Of a DNA stretch of 64,000 bases, positions 24,827 through 32,834 are shown piece after piece. The stretch is from positions 11,812-75,811 of the forward strand of contig NZ_JARFPL010000010.1 in the NCBI RefSeq assembly GCF_029167205.1. The letters are read 5' to 3'. The DNA comes from Methanocrinis alkalitolerans (GTDB lineage: Archaea; Halobacteriota; Methanosarcinia; Methanotrichales; Methanotrichaceae). How positions within the stretch are numbered: the first letter of the stretch is position 1; each line of letters opens with the position of its first letter. The position numbers were made by a program, and so were the translations under genes. The notes under the pieces were generated by a model. The model saw only the letters and a program-made list of their open reading frames with translations. It ran no database searches and was not told where the DNA came from.

Positions 24827-25726
24827 TCACTGTATATACCTCATGGCGCTGATCGCCGCGGAGGTCCCAGCGCCGACGGCCGTCGTCACCTGCATCCTCC
24901 CGCCGGTGACGTCCCCCGCCGCAAAGACCCCGGGAACGCTCGTCTCCTGGGTCAATCGATTCACCTTTATGAAACCGCCTTTGGTCAGCTCGACGCCGAG
25001 GTCGGCGGCCAATTCGACGTTGGGACTGACCCCCATCTCGACGAAGACCCCGTCCACGTCGAGGGTGCGGACCCTACCTCTAGCCTTGAACTCGACCCCA
25101 GTAACGAACCCGTCCCCCAGGATCCGGATCGGCTCTACCCCCTCAACGACGGCGAGGTTGGTCAGCCTCCCGATCCTGTCGAGGTAGACCGCCTCCGCCA
25201 CCAGCTCCTCCCGGACGTTCAGGAGGTGGACCTTCTGACAGAGCCCCACCAGATAGAGGACCGCCCTCGCCGCGCCGTTCCCGTATCCCACCACCGCGAC
25301 GGTCTTGCTTCTGAAGAGGGCTCCGTCGCAGTAGGCGCAGTAAGAGACGCCCTTTGTGGCGTACTCTTCCTCTCCGGGGATGAGGATCTTGCGATGGCTG
25401 GCTCCGGTGGCCAAAATCAGAGCCCTGGACTGGTACTCCCAGCCATCGGTCTTGACCCTGAATACGCCGCTCAGATATACGACCTTAGCCGCCAGCTCCT
25501 CATGAAGCTCTGCGCCGTACTTCACGGCCTGGTCGCGCATCCGCTCGGAGAGCTCGATACCCTGGATTCCGTCGGGAAAGCCGGGATAGTTCTCGTAGAG
25601 GCCGCCCATCGACTGCTGGGATCCGTAGAGGTTTCCGAGGATGAGGGTCTTCTTCCCGCCCCTGGCACAGTACATCCCGGCGGTAAGGCCGGCCGGGCCC
25701 GCTCCGATGATTATGACGTCGTACAC
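24827..25726 (-). CDS. trxB: Thioredoxin reductase-like FAD/NAD(P)H oxidoreductase
   Basis: A 299-residue flavoprotein predicted to reduce a thioredoxin-like partner. The FAD motif GAGPAGLTAGMY is near the N-terminus, CAYCDG holds the redox-active CxxC pair, GYGNGAARAV is the nucleotide-binding loop, and VFAAGDVTGG is the second FAD contact. GTG at 25726 (VYDVIIIG), preceded by GGTGGTGT, is preferred over a TTG seven codons upstream. GYGNGAA replaces the usual GGGxxA, so cofactor preference is uncertain; some methanogen homologues use F420H2, and this cannot be read here. Confidence 0.9.
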   Translation of the reverse strand: MYDVIIIGAGPAGLTAGMYCARGGKKTLILGNLYGSQQSMGGLYENYPGFPDGIQGIELSERMRDQAVKYGAELHEELAAKVVYLSGVFRVKTDGWEYQSRALILATGASHRKILIPGEEEYATKGVSYCAYCDGALFRSKTVAVVGYGNGAARAVLYLVGLCQKVHLLNVREELVAEAVYLDRIGRLTNLAVVEGVEPIRILGDGFVTGVEFKARGRVRTLDVDGVFVEMGVSPNVELAADLGVELTKGGFIKVNRLTQETSVPGVFAAGDVTGGRMQVTTAVGAGTSAAISAMRYIQ

Positions 25727-26118
25727 GATAGGACACCACCAGCGCAAGATCGAGTTTGAAGTTGATTATAGATAAAATGTGTGCAGAAAATATGTGCGAA
25801 GGAGAAGATACCTGTTGTAATCGGGGTGAGAAGGGGTGGAGACAGGAGATGAAGGTCGAGGCTTCGTCGATGATCGGCTTAAGACTTTTCGAGCGGCCCC
25901 GAGGGTTTTTGCCTTAAATGGTATGGTCCGAAAAGTCGGAGAGTTATGAAGATTCCGGGCTGGAGAACGAGCCTCTATGGCAGGAGAGAAGATGGAGGAG
26001 TTTGAAAATTCGGTCCGATAGTCTCTGGTCACGAAGGCGACCTCAGCGGCGAATGGTCGATCTATTGAGCCATTGCCCGGGGCGATCTCTTCACATGAGA
26101 TCTCGGCAGCCTGTAACC

Positions 26119-26319
26119 TTACCTGTACCTTCTGTAGAGGTTGTACGTCCCTGAAATGAGCCCCAAAACCGCTCCGATGAAGAGGCCGATGTAGCCGGAG
26201 CCTTCGTCGAAGAATCTGGCGCCAGCGTATCCGATGACGCTCCCGATCAGTATCGCGATCGCCATCTCGATGCCGGCGGATGCGGCCTTGAACGCCTGGT
26301 CCAGGTTCTCTATCTTCAT
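26119..26319 (-). CDS. AtpZ/AtpI-like small membrane protein
   Basis: A 66-residue two-helix membrane protein: AIAILIGSVIGYAGARFFDE (about 20-39) and GYIGLFIGAVLGLISGTYNL (about 42-61). The Gly-rich helices, the Asp after the first helix and the NLYR ending fit the AtpZ family (F-type ATPase gene 1 / Mg or Ca transport accessory). In bacteria AtpZ sits at the head of F-ATPase operons; here it is far from the A-type operon and divergent from a second tiny membrane protein. Confidence 0.75.
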   Translation of the reverse strand: MKIENLDQAFKAASAGIEMAIAILIGSVIGYAGARFFDEGSGYIGLFIGAVLGLISGTYNLYRRYR

Positions 26320-26407
26320 CTCGGACGGTCCATCCCTTCTTCAATAATCCAGTTATGAACCAAATCGCTCGCCACATTTATCTAATATTTCCTATCAGCG
26401 ATATGGT

Positions 26408-26539
26408 ATGAAGCGAAATGAGGCCCTCCGAGAGGCGCTCCAAGAGAACCCCTATCTCCGCTGGAGGTACACCATCCTCTCCGCCGTACTGCTGGTGGCG
26501 ATTGTTGCGTTCCTCCTCGTCTACGTATTCTTATTCTAA
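26408..26539 (+). CDS. Small single-pass membrane protein (43 aa)
   Basis: A 43-residue frame with an ATG start and TAA stop. The N-terminal 20 residues are charged (MKRNEALREALQENPYLRWR) and the rest is one hydrophobic helix. The layout is typical of small tail-anchored proteins found in methanogens. It shares an AT-rich 88-bp spacer with the divergent AtpZ-like gene, suggesting joint control. No family recognised. Confidence 0.6.
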   Translation: MKRNEALREALQENPYLRWRYTILSAVLLVAIVAFLLVYVFLF

Positions 26540-26655
26540 GGCCACCGGTTGCTGCCAGATCGATAGGGTGAAAGGCCCAGGGGATGGGGTCCTGACCGAT
26601 CCGGCTGGATATCTCGGCGGTCGCCCCGGGCGAAAGAGGCGGAGATGCTCTGCCA

Positions 26656-27870
26656 TCATCTCGTCGGAGAGATGGTCAGGTTCAGAGTCCGAGATCCTGG
26701 CGGGGGTCGCCGGTCGCCGACGTCATGAGCATCTGCCGCTACATCCTCTCGCTTCCCTTTATATCGCCTCCCCCGGCACCACCCCCTCCCAACCGCCGGG
26801 AGGGGCGTCGATGAGGATCTCGCCGTATCCGGGGAGTACCCATCCTGCATCTCTATCATCGCCCGTCCCCTCCGCTGCGGTCTCCGTCGAGAGGTCCATG
26901 GATCCCAAGAGGCTGGGGCCGAGGATCGAGCCCCCCCGAATTTAGCCCCTCGATATCTCCGCCAAGTCCCATATCGGCGGCGATCTTGCCGCCGGATCCG
27001 ATCGGAAGGCTCAGGAAGGACGCGACCCTCGCTGAGGACTCCCCCCGGGGGCTGATGACGTCCAGGTCAACCATACCGGCCCCGGTCCCGGAGATCTCGA
27101 GGCTGTACTCGAGGTCCATCGGGAGGAGGTATATCTCCACCTCCCCCGACGAGATCATCTCCGCCCCGGGGATCTCGTTTGTGACCCGGCCGCCGACGGT
27201 CCTCCGCCCCTCCGTCCCGCGAGGTCGGTAAAGAGAGCGTCTGCGGGGCAGCGGACCGCTGCCGCAAACCTACCCCCTTCCTCAGGGCATCGACGAAGCC
27301 CCTGGTCATCTCCTTCAGACCTGGGAAGAAGGAGCCTGCCTCCTCCAGGGGTATCGTCCTGAAGACGGGGTTTGCGGCGATCTTGGTGGGGTCACTGGAT
27401 CCATATTCTTGTCCACCGCTCTGGACGGAGTAGTAGAGGAAGCCGTCGAGCCAGAGTATGGCCACAGGCCTCGGTTAATTCAAGCTCTCCAGCTCCGTCA
27501 CGAGGGTGTTGGAGCCGTGGATTTAGACCTGCTTGTAGTCCTTCCCCTCCACCGCCACCAGCTTGTAGGCGAGGACGGCATGGCCCCAGGTCCCTTTCCC
27601 GTCCGGCTTATTACCCCGGAAGCTGATGATCAGAGACCTGCGGTCCTCTTTCAGGGAGCGCTTCACGCCTTCGTAGGTCCTGCTCTGGCTCTCGCTGCTG
27701 CTCGAGCCGTAGCCCCTATTGAAGTTGAGGTTCGCGTCAGAGAGGATCGACCTCATCACCGGGACCATCTGGTCCCGGTGGTTGATGTCTATATTCTGGC
27801 TCGCCTCCTCGAATGACATCTGATAGGTCTTCTTCGCAACGGGCCGGAGAGGGGGCTGATCTACCCGCAA
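26656..27870 (-). pseudogene. Decayed gene with C39/papain-like peptidase features
   Basis: Coding-like segments run through the minus strand in shifting frames. The first (27523-27870) includes RRSLIISFRGNKPDGKGTWG and HAVLAYKL, resembling the His region of a cysteine peptidase fold. It meets an in-frame TAA at DYKQV, continues in the same frame, meets a second TAA, and proceeds through AILWLDGFLYYSVQSGG. The sense then moves to another frame (MISSGEVEIYLLPMDLEYSL, about 26860-27158) and later to a third (VLPGYGEILIDAPPGG). The 5' end, with any catalytic Cys, is missing and stops about 50 bp short of tRNA-Gly. Confidence 0.65.
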
Positions 27871-27917
27871 TGTTTTTACGCTGGAACGTTATGGGGTCTG
27901 TGGCGACCAACAACAGA

Positions 27918-27989
27918 GCGCCGATAGTGTAGTGGTCATCACTAGGCGTTGCCAACGCCTAAACCCGGGTTCGAATCCCGGTCGGCGCA
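27918..27989 (+). tRNA. tRNA-Gly (GCC)
   Basis: A cloverleaf can be drawn: acceptor GCGCCGA paired with TCGGCGC, anticodon stem GGCGTT/AACGCC around GCC, and T-arm CCGGGTTCGAATCCCGG. The discriminator is A and no CCA is encoded. No intron is seen. Confidence 0.93.
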
Positions 27990-28191
27990 CTTTTCGCTTC
28001 TGGTAGGTACGCTTCTGGTAACTGTTTTGCGCCCATTTCATACCTTGAAGCGCTGTGATCCCTCAAGCCTCGTTGGTCTGTGAAGACCCTATGGCTCTAT
28101 TGATGCTAAAAGTAATAAGCCGATGGCTAAAGACCGGCTCTTCCCGCCTTAAGATCCGCATCTTCAAATCCATCTATTCAGACCAGTATCT

Positions 28192-29412
28192 TCAGACCCA
28201 CCTGCTCTGGAGGGAAGAGGTGCCGCCGATGAGGTCTTTGAGACGGTAATCGTCGAGGATCATCGACTTGAGCTTCGCGAGGGGGATGGAGAGAGATATC
28301 TCCTTGGTCCTGCCGTACCTCCCCTTGCTCACCACCACGGTATGGATTATCCCCAGCATGTCCAGCTCTGCGATAAGATCTGCTATCCGCCGATGGGTGA
28401 GGTAATCCAGGTCCACCAGGGGGCAAAGCTGCTTGTACATGCCGTAAACGGCCCCGGTTGTGACGTTCTTTATCCCCTGCTCCTCCAGGAGGAGGACGCT
28501 GTAGAGGACGAGCTTCGACTGGGTCGGGAGGGTCATCACCACCTCCCTCACCCGATCCCTTTCGATCTTGGCCCTGGCGGATCTTACGTGATCTTCGGAT
28601 ACCCTGTCAGAGCCCACCCTCTCCGCCAGCTCTCCCGAGACCCTCAGAAGGTCGAGGGCCCGCCGGGCGTCTCCATGCTCCTGAGCCGCCAGCGCTGAGC
28701 AGAGGGGGATCACGTCCTCGGCGAGGACTCCGGGCTTGAAGGCCATGGACGCCCTCTGTTCCAGTATGTCTTTTATCTGCTCTGCGTTGTAGGGGGGGAA
28801 TATTATCTCGTCTTCCCCAAGGGAGCTTTTTACCCTCGGGTCCAGAAAGTCGGTGAACTTCAGGTCGTTGGAGATACCTATCAGGCTGACCCCCGCCTTG
28901 TCCAGGTCAGAGTTGATCCTGGTCAGGTTGTAGAGGATATCGTCCCCCTTCCTCGTCAGCTTGTCGACCTCATCCAGGACCATCACCACCATCCGCTGGT
29001 CCTCTTCCAGAGACTTTCTCACCTCCTCGTAAACCTGATCAGTAGGCCAGCCGGTCATGGGAACCTCCCTTCCGAAAGATCGGGCCAGGTGGGCCAAGAC
29101 TCTGTATTGGGTATCAATGACTTCACAGTTGATGTAGATAAAAGAGCATCTGGATTTGTTGCCGCCCCCTGCCGCCTCCAATTCAGAGCCGACGTACTTG
29201 GCGACGGCGGTCTTTCCTGTGCCGGTTTTCCCATATATCAGAACGTTGGAGGGGGTCTCACCCCGGAGGGCGGGGACGAGGATGGACGCCATGTTGTTGA
29301 TCTGATCCTCCCGATGGGGGAGTTTTGAAGGGGTATAACTCGACCGCAGTACATCTCTGCACCCGAATATCTCCCCTTTCTTAAGCAAATCCGCGAATAA
29401 TCCACCCGACAT
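28192..29412 (-). CDS. cdc6: Origin recognition protein Orc1/Cdc6
   Basis: A 406-residue AAA+ initiator that binds origin recognition boxes and loads MCM helicase. The Walker A is YGKTGTGKTAVAK (about 60-72), the Walker B is VVMVLDEVDKL (about 147-157), then sensor 1 ISNDLKFTDFL and the initiator-specific region. The C-terminal winged helix (about 300-395) contains LTHRRIADLIAELDMLGII. I chose ATG at 29412; the frame continues to a TTG at 29436 with weaker support. Its upstream region carries multiple ORB-like sites, supporting an adjacent origin. Confidence 0.95.
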   Translation of the reverse strand: MSGGLFADLLKKGEIFGCRDVLRSSYTPSKLPHREDQINNMASILVPALRGETPSNVLIYGKTGTGKTAVAKYVGSELEAAGGGNKSRCSFIYINCEVIDTQYRVLAHLARSFGREVPMTGWPTDQVYEEVRKSLEEDQRMVVMVLDEVDKLTRKGDDILYNLTRINSDLDKAGVSLIGISNDLKFTDFLDPRVKSSLGEDEIIFPPYNAEQIKDILEQRASMAFKPGVLAEDVIPLCSALAAQEHGDARRALDLLRVSGELAERVGSDRVSEDHVRSARAKIERDRVREVVMTLPTQSKLVLYSVLLLEEQGIKNVTTGAVYGMYKQLCPLVDLDYLTHRRIADLIAELDMLGIIHTVVVSKGRYGRTKEISLSIPLAKLKSMILDDYRLKDLIGGTSSLQSRWV

Positions 29413-29478
29413 GAAAGACGAAATCCCCCCAGACAAAAAGCAAATACATTCTGTCTGTTATTAAGAGTTGCGGTAAGG

Positions 29479-29527
29479 CCCCCTTCGTTTCTACTGCAAC
29501 CCCCCCACCCCATTGTTTCTACTGGAG
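29479..29527 (-). promoter_or_regulatory. Two ORB sites, left group
   Basis: On the minus strand, CCAGTAGAAACAATGGGG is at about 29508-29527 and GCAGTAGAAACGAAGGGGG at about 29479-29498. They are spaced 29 bp apart and share the core CAGTAGAAAC plus G-run. They lie only 70-120 bp from the orc1 start, so Orc1 binding here could also repress its own gene. Confidence 0.75.
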
Positions 29528-29833
29528 TGGCGGATATACGGAAAAGTGCTTCTTGAAAACTATATGGATATATCTGGTTGTAGCTAATATGCTGATCGTA
29601 CTTAAAGATTCTGATCTCCATGACAACGATCTCGATAGCGACTTACGGCCCCTCCATGATTACATAAAAACCAGTAGCTGTAACCATATCGATCAAAGGA
29701 CAATTTTTGGACCTACAGTTCCGTATACTTTTCTCGATTAGATCTTATGCAAAATGGTTCTATCTTTCATGATTCAACAACTACATTCGGCCTTTTCTCT
29801 CTCATGAAGATGGGAGATAAACGTCCTGGTGAG

Positions 29834-29881
29834 TTCCAGTGGAAATTATGGGGGGTGGATGTTCCAGTAGAAATATCAGAG
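29834..29881 (+). promoter_or_regulatory. Two ORB sites, right group (first pair)
   Basis: TTCCAGTGGAAATTATGGGG starts at 29834 and continues with more G. TTCCAGTAGAAATATCAG starts at 29862 and lacks the G-run. The 28-bp spacing is close to that of the left group. The second copy is a degenerate or mini site. Confidence 0.65.
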
Positions 29882-29897
29882 TAGTGCCCCCCGATAT

Positions 29898-29939
29898 CAT
29901 TTTATTTAAAATGAAAAAATATTGATATTATTTTATCAA
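29898..29939. other. Candidate DNA unwinding element
   Basis: About 42 bp of nearly pure A and T between the ORB copies at 29862 and 29975, including ATTTTATTTAAAAT. This is the most AT-rich stretch in the origin region and is flanked by ORBs, as expected for initial melting. A second, milder AT-rich stretch is at about 29555-29760. Confidence 0.5.
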
Positions 29940-29974
29940 CTCCCGGATCGCGACCCCGTCGACCATCTCAGATG

Positions 29975-30002
29975 CTCCAGTGGAAATTATGGGGTAGGGG
30001 GG
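29975..30002 (+). promoter_or_regulatory. ORB site, right group (third)
   Basis: CTCCAGTGGAAATTATGGGG starts at 29975 and is followed by TAGGGGGG. The core is identical to the 29834 copy over CCAGTGGAAATTATGGGG, so the pair is highly conserved. Confidence 0.75.
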
Positions 30003-30050
30003 TTGGCCGAGGAGGTACCGGGGTCGGGGTCACGGTTGGGGTTTTGGGGC

Positions 30051-30070
30051 TGCAGTGGAAACGAAGGGGT
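30051..30070 (+). promoter_or_regulatory. ORB site, right group (fourth)
   Basis: TGCAGTGGAAACGAAGGGGT ends exactly where the 13-bp repeat array begins. It shares GAAACGAAGGGG with the minus-strand copy at 29479. Confidence 0.75.
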
Positions 30071-30208
30071 CTTCATATGGGATCTTCATATGGGATCTTC
30101 ATATGGGATCTTCATATGGGATCTTCATATGGGATCTTCATATGGGATCTTCATATGGGATCTTCATATGGGATCTTCATATGGGATCTTCATATGGGAT
30201 CTTCATAT
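30071..30208 (+). repeat. Ten perfect 13-bp tandem repeats plus a partial copy
   Basis: The unit CTTCATATGGGAT is repeated without any mismatch from 30071 to 30200, followed by an 8-base partial copy (CTTCATAT). Each unit contains the palindrome CATATG. The array abuts the last ORB of the origin region. Perfect conservation implies very recent expansion or selection. It is open in more than one frame but is not a gene. Confidence 0.95.
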
Positions 30209-30436
30209 AACGCCTTCCTTGAGGCGAATAGATGAGAGCTTTATGCGAAGGATCTGATTTCTTTGGCTGAGGCGATCTAGGTTTGATCTTGAGGAGGTGG
30301 TTTTTGCATCCCTGGCGATATGGCCGACGCAGCTAAGAGGCTTGTTTATGGTGTGATATGCATCTATAGGATCGAATCTGGCCTAAAGGAGTAAATCCAA
30401 TTAGTTCGCGGGGGCGGTTTGCCCTCGCCTCGCCTC

Positions 30437-30468
30437 CGGGGTTACGGCCTATCGGGGTTACGGCCTAT
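30437..30468 (+). repeat. 16-bp direct repeat, two copies
   Basis: CGGGGTTACGGCCTAT occurs twice back to back (30437-30452 and 30453-30468), just downstream of the UPF0147 stop codon. The 270-bp gap 30210-30483 otherwise shows no gene. Confidence 0.8.
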
Positions 30469-30483
30469 GGTACTTCGGCGAGA

Positions 30484-30744
30484 TCAGCCGATGGGTACGG
30501 TCTCGAGCTGGCTCGCGACGTTCCAGATGAGGGTTCTGGTATGAAGGGGGATGTTTGGATCGTTGCTTATCTCGTCGAGGATCGATATGGCCGAGGCGGC
30601 CCTGACGGCTTCAGAGTCTTCCTCGTTGAGAAGGGTCGATTTAACGCTCTCTGCAGAACGCCTTATATTTCTGGGAACGGTATCGTCGCTCATTATGCGC
30701 TCTAAAACTTCGACGCACTGCTTAATCACATTTTCAGCTGCCAT
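30484..30744 (-). CDS. UPF0147 family protein
   Basis: An 86-residue helical protein with the clear UPF0147 signature: DDTVPRNIRRSAESVKSTLL, then NEEDSEAVRAASAISILDEI and SNDPNIPLHTRTLIWNVASQ. It is found across archaea and has no established function. The ATG at 30744 (MAAENVIKQC) is preferred over a start ten codons upstream. It faces the replication origin. Confidence 0.88.
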   Translation of the reverse strand: MAAENVIKQCVEVLERIMSDDTVPRNIRRSAESVKSTLLNEEDSEAVRAASAISILDEISNDPNIPLHTRTLIWNVASQLETVPIG

Positions 30745-30950
30745 GGAATCACCACATTTTCGACACACTTTCAAGACGGCAAAAAGGTTAAAGATGAAGC
30801 CCGTCCCAAAGGATTATGTCATGGTCGTCATATTTAAACATATGGCAGCTTCAATCCGATTTAATTCAGCCTCGATCCCTTCGATCCCCGATGATGTGGG
30901 TCGAGGCTAGTAGATCCCCGATGATACGGGGCGATGCTTGGTGATCTTTG

Positions 30951-31478
30951 ATGGAAGAAGAAGAGGCTATTAAGAGGATAACGAGGCTTTTGGAGATGGG
31001 GGGGACGATGCTGGCCTCTCATCATGACTGCGGAGCACCTTTCTTCCGCTACAAAGGGGAGGTGGTATGTCCAGTCTGCTCTTTTGAGGAGGCACAGGCG
31101 GCAAAGACTCCATCGATGGGGGAGAAAGTCGCTTTTGAGCCTTTAAAGGGTTCTTCGATGAGAGAACGGGGTTTCATACCTGCAGATGGAAGGGGGGAGG
31201 GATCAGGGTCCGGCTTTGGGGGTAGGACGGCCATTGAGGAGCCTTCGCCTCAGGAGCCCAAAGAAAAAGGGAGGAAGGGCCATCGCGAAGGTGGATCCAG
31301 GGTGATGGTGGCTGAAGAAGAGGTGGATCTCGCCTTGGAGGAGCTGAAGGCTGTCATCCTCCATAAGATCAGGGATATATCCCATGAGATGCGGGATGAA
31401 AAGGATTTGGGGAGGCTGATGACCCAGCTGGATTGCGTCAAGGAGGCGCTGAAGGTTTTGGAGCGGCTGGGGGATTGA
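30951..31478 (+). CDS. Sjogren/scleroderma autoantigen 1 family zinc-ribbon protein
   Basis: A 175-residue protein. The N-terminal 50 residues match the SSSCA1/ZNRD2 family: a helix (EEAIKRITRLLEMGGTML) then a compact zinc site with H-x-x-CG (HHDCGAPFFRYKGEVVCPVC). The first half of the ribbon has HHDC in place of CPxC. The middle is low complexity, and the C-terminal 60 residues form a helical segment (VDLALEELKAVILHKIRDIS). ATG at 30951 is used; a TTG precedes it by one codon. Function unknown in archaea. Confidence 0.75.
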   Translation: MEEEEAIKRITRLLEMGGTMLASHHDCGAPFFRYKGEVVCPVCSFEEAQAAKTPSMGEKVAFEPLKGSSMRERGFIPADGRGEGSGSGFGGRTAIEEPSPQEPKEKGRKGHREGGSRVMVAEEEVDLALEELKAVILHKIRDISHEMRDEKDLGRLMTQLDCVKEALKVLERLGD

Positions 31479-31601
31479 GGGCCGATCTTAAGGGCTATGG
31501 TCCCCGGAGATGGGCTTCATCCTGTGGGTCTAACGGCCTTTAGGGAGGTGGATCTATCGGCCTTTAGGGCTTTGTCGACCACCGCCGATTCGGATGGAGC
31601 T

Positions 31602-31660
31602 CTCCATTAGAAACGGGCTCTCCAATAGAAAAGGGCTTTCCAGTAGAAATAAAGGGGTCT
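31602..31660 (+). promoter_or_regulatory. Three ORB-like repeats at 18-bp spacing
   Basis: CTCCATTAGAAACGGG, CTCCAATAGAAAAGGG and TTCCAGTAGAAATAAAGGGG begin at 31602, 31620 and 31638, an exact 18-bp step. The third has the full ORB core. They lie immediately upstream of the TTG start at 31665 and about 1.5 kb from the main ORB group. They could be additional Orc1 sites or operators for that gene. Confidence 0.6.
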
Positions 31661-31664
31661 ACAA

Positions 31665-32765
31665 TTGTCGGCGAAGCTTCTATCCAAGAAGAGGATCCTT
31701 CTCCTCTCCGTCCTTCTGGTGGCAGTCTCGGCATCTTTGCTCCACCTCCAGGTAGGGGGCAATATCCGGCTACCATCAGAGGCGGAGGCTGCCCTCTCCT
31801 CGATCCGGGAGGACGCAGGGCCCTGGCTTTCGCGGATGGGCTCCTCGATCTTCGGAGATGGGTCCTATTTCGGGGAGGACCTTTTGCATCCATCAGACTC
31901 GATGGGTTCAGGTCCCACCGGCCACCAGTTCAGCCTCGACCCCGGCGAGGATTTAGAGGAGGGGCAGGATCAAGACGGATCCGCGGAGGTCTCTGACGAT
32001 ACGGCCTATTTGCCATCGATTTCACCGATCGTGGAGTTCAACTCTTCCGTAAGCAGCACCCTCTTTCGGACCTGGGGAAGTCTGACCCTCCAGGGCCGGT
32101 CTACCCTTCCTTATCTGATCCTCAACGCCACCCTCTGGGATGGGGATCGGCTCGTCGAGAATACCAGGTACATGATGATGGAGGTGGAGCCGGGGGAGAG
32201 GAGAGATTTCGATATACGCGAAAGGTGCCTTCTCACCCCGGAGCGGGGCTATTCCTCCATTCTGGAGGTGGAGGAGCCCGGGGGGCTTTTTCTCCCAGAA
32301 CGGCGAGATTGCATCATCGCTGAAGACGGCCCCAAGATCGTGATCTGGGACGATGGCCGAGATCTATATGGCAAGGAGGCTACACCTAAGGCACCGTCTA
32401 AAGAGCCTCTCACCCTCTCCAGATCCGCAGATGAAGCTATAGCCTCCTCGAAGTCGACCCCCGTCTATCGAGAGACGGCCGCGTATAGAGAGATCCTCCC
32501 CCATCAAGAGACACCCGTCTATCGGGGGGTCCCAATAAATCAAGGGGCATCCGTCTATCGGGAGACCCCAGCCAATATTGAAGCAGAGGAATCTTTTGAG
32601 GATCTCGAATATCGATATGTAGGGAGCAAGAACTCCGACAAGTATCACCTCCCCGACTGCACCTCGGCCAAGAAGATCAAGGACGAAAACAGGGTATACT
32701 TCTCCGACGTCTGGGAGGCTCGGGAGGCGGGCTACTCCCCCTGCAAGGCCTGCAACCCGGGGTAG
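31665..32765 (+). CDS. Secreted or anchored protein with C-terminal Ada-like Cys domain
   Basis: A 366-residue protein from a TTG start. An N-terminal hydrophobic helix (RILLLSVLLVAVSASLLHLQ) follows a KLLSKK basic stretch. The middle includes a beta-rich part (about 120-200) and a low-complexity stretch with repeated (P/S)VYRE(T/V)P units (about 270-305). The last 50 residues (KNSDKYHLPDCTSAKKIKDE and AGYSPCKACNPG) match the small cysteine-containing domain related to Ada metal-binding sites, often found at the end of secreted nucleases and competence-like proteins. A T-rich terminator follows. Confidence 0.7.
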   Translation: MSAKLLSKKRILLLSVLLVAVSASLLHLQVGGNIRLPSEAEAALSSIREDAGPWLSRMGSSIFGDGSYFGEDLLHPSDSMGSGPTGHQFSLDPGEDLEEGQDQDGSAEVSDDTAYLPSISPIVEFNSSVSSTLFRTWGSLTLQGRSTLPYLILNATLWDGDRLVENTRYMMMEVEPGERRDFDIRERCLLTPERGYSSILEVEEPGGLFLPERRDCIIAEDGPKIVIWDDGRDLYGKEATPKAPSKEPLTLSRSADEAIASSKSTPVYRETAAYREILPHQETPVYRGVPINQGASVYRETPANIEAEESFEDLEYRYVGSKNSDKYHLPDCTSAKKIKDENRVYFSDVWEAREAGYSPCKACNPG

Positions 32766-32770
32766 ATATA

Positions 32771-32793
32771 ATTTTTTTAATAAATCTATTTTT
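32771..32793 (+). terminator. T-rich terminator
   Basis: ATTTTTTTAATAAATCTATT begins just after the stop codon at 32763-32765 and continues with three more T. Two T-tracts are typical of archaeal termination. Confidence 0.6.
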
Positions 32794-32812
32794 GAGGCTC
32801 CCGTCGGCGGGA

Positions 32813-32834
32813 GCTCCAGTGGAAATTAAGGGGT
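32813..32834 (+). promoter_or_regulatory. ORB-like site at the 3' end of cbiE
   Basis: GCTCCAGTGGAAATTAAGGG starts at 32813 and matches the core of the origin boxes at 29834 and 29975. It overlaps the cbiE stop codon and is not near a promoter. It may be the outermost origin box. Confidence 0.5.

Larger units (their letters stand above)
29437..30210. other. Probable chromosomal replication origin (oriC) next to orc1
   Basis: The region upstream of orc1/cdc6 holds at least six copies of a sequence like the archaeal origin recognition box: (T/C)(C/G)CAGT(G/A)GAAA followed by a G-run. Two lie on the minus strand at 29479-29527 and four on the plus strand at 29834-30070. All have their G-run pointing outward, with AT-rich DNA between and among them. 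A perfect 13-bp repeat array follows. Archaeal origins commonly sit beside orc1 and carry inverted ORBs around an unwinding element. Experimental proof is lacking. Confidence 0.8.

Noticed and set aside
25766..26377. 203-codon minus-strand frame
   Set aside because: It overlaps the AtpZ-like gene in another frame and has Arg/His-rich nonsense composition.
29553..29741. 62-codon open frame in the origin region
   Set aside because: No SD, lies between ORB groups in AT-rich DNA, and shows no known motif.
30071..30208. Coding repeat protein from the 13-bp array
   Set aside because: Two overlapping plus-strand frames read through the array, but both start in origin DNA without an SD and overlap ORB sites; 13 is not a multiple of three, so any frame gives the same artificial peptide repeat.
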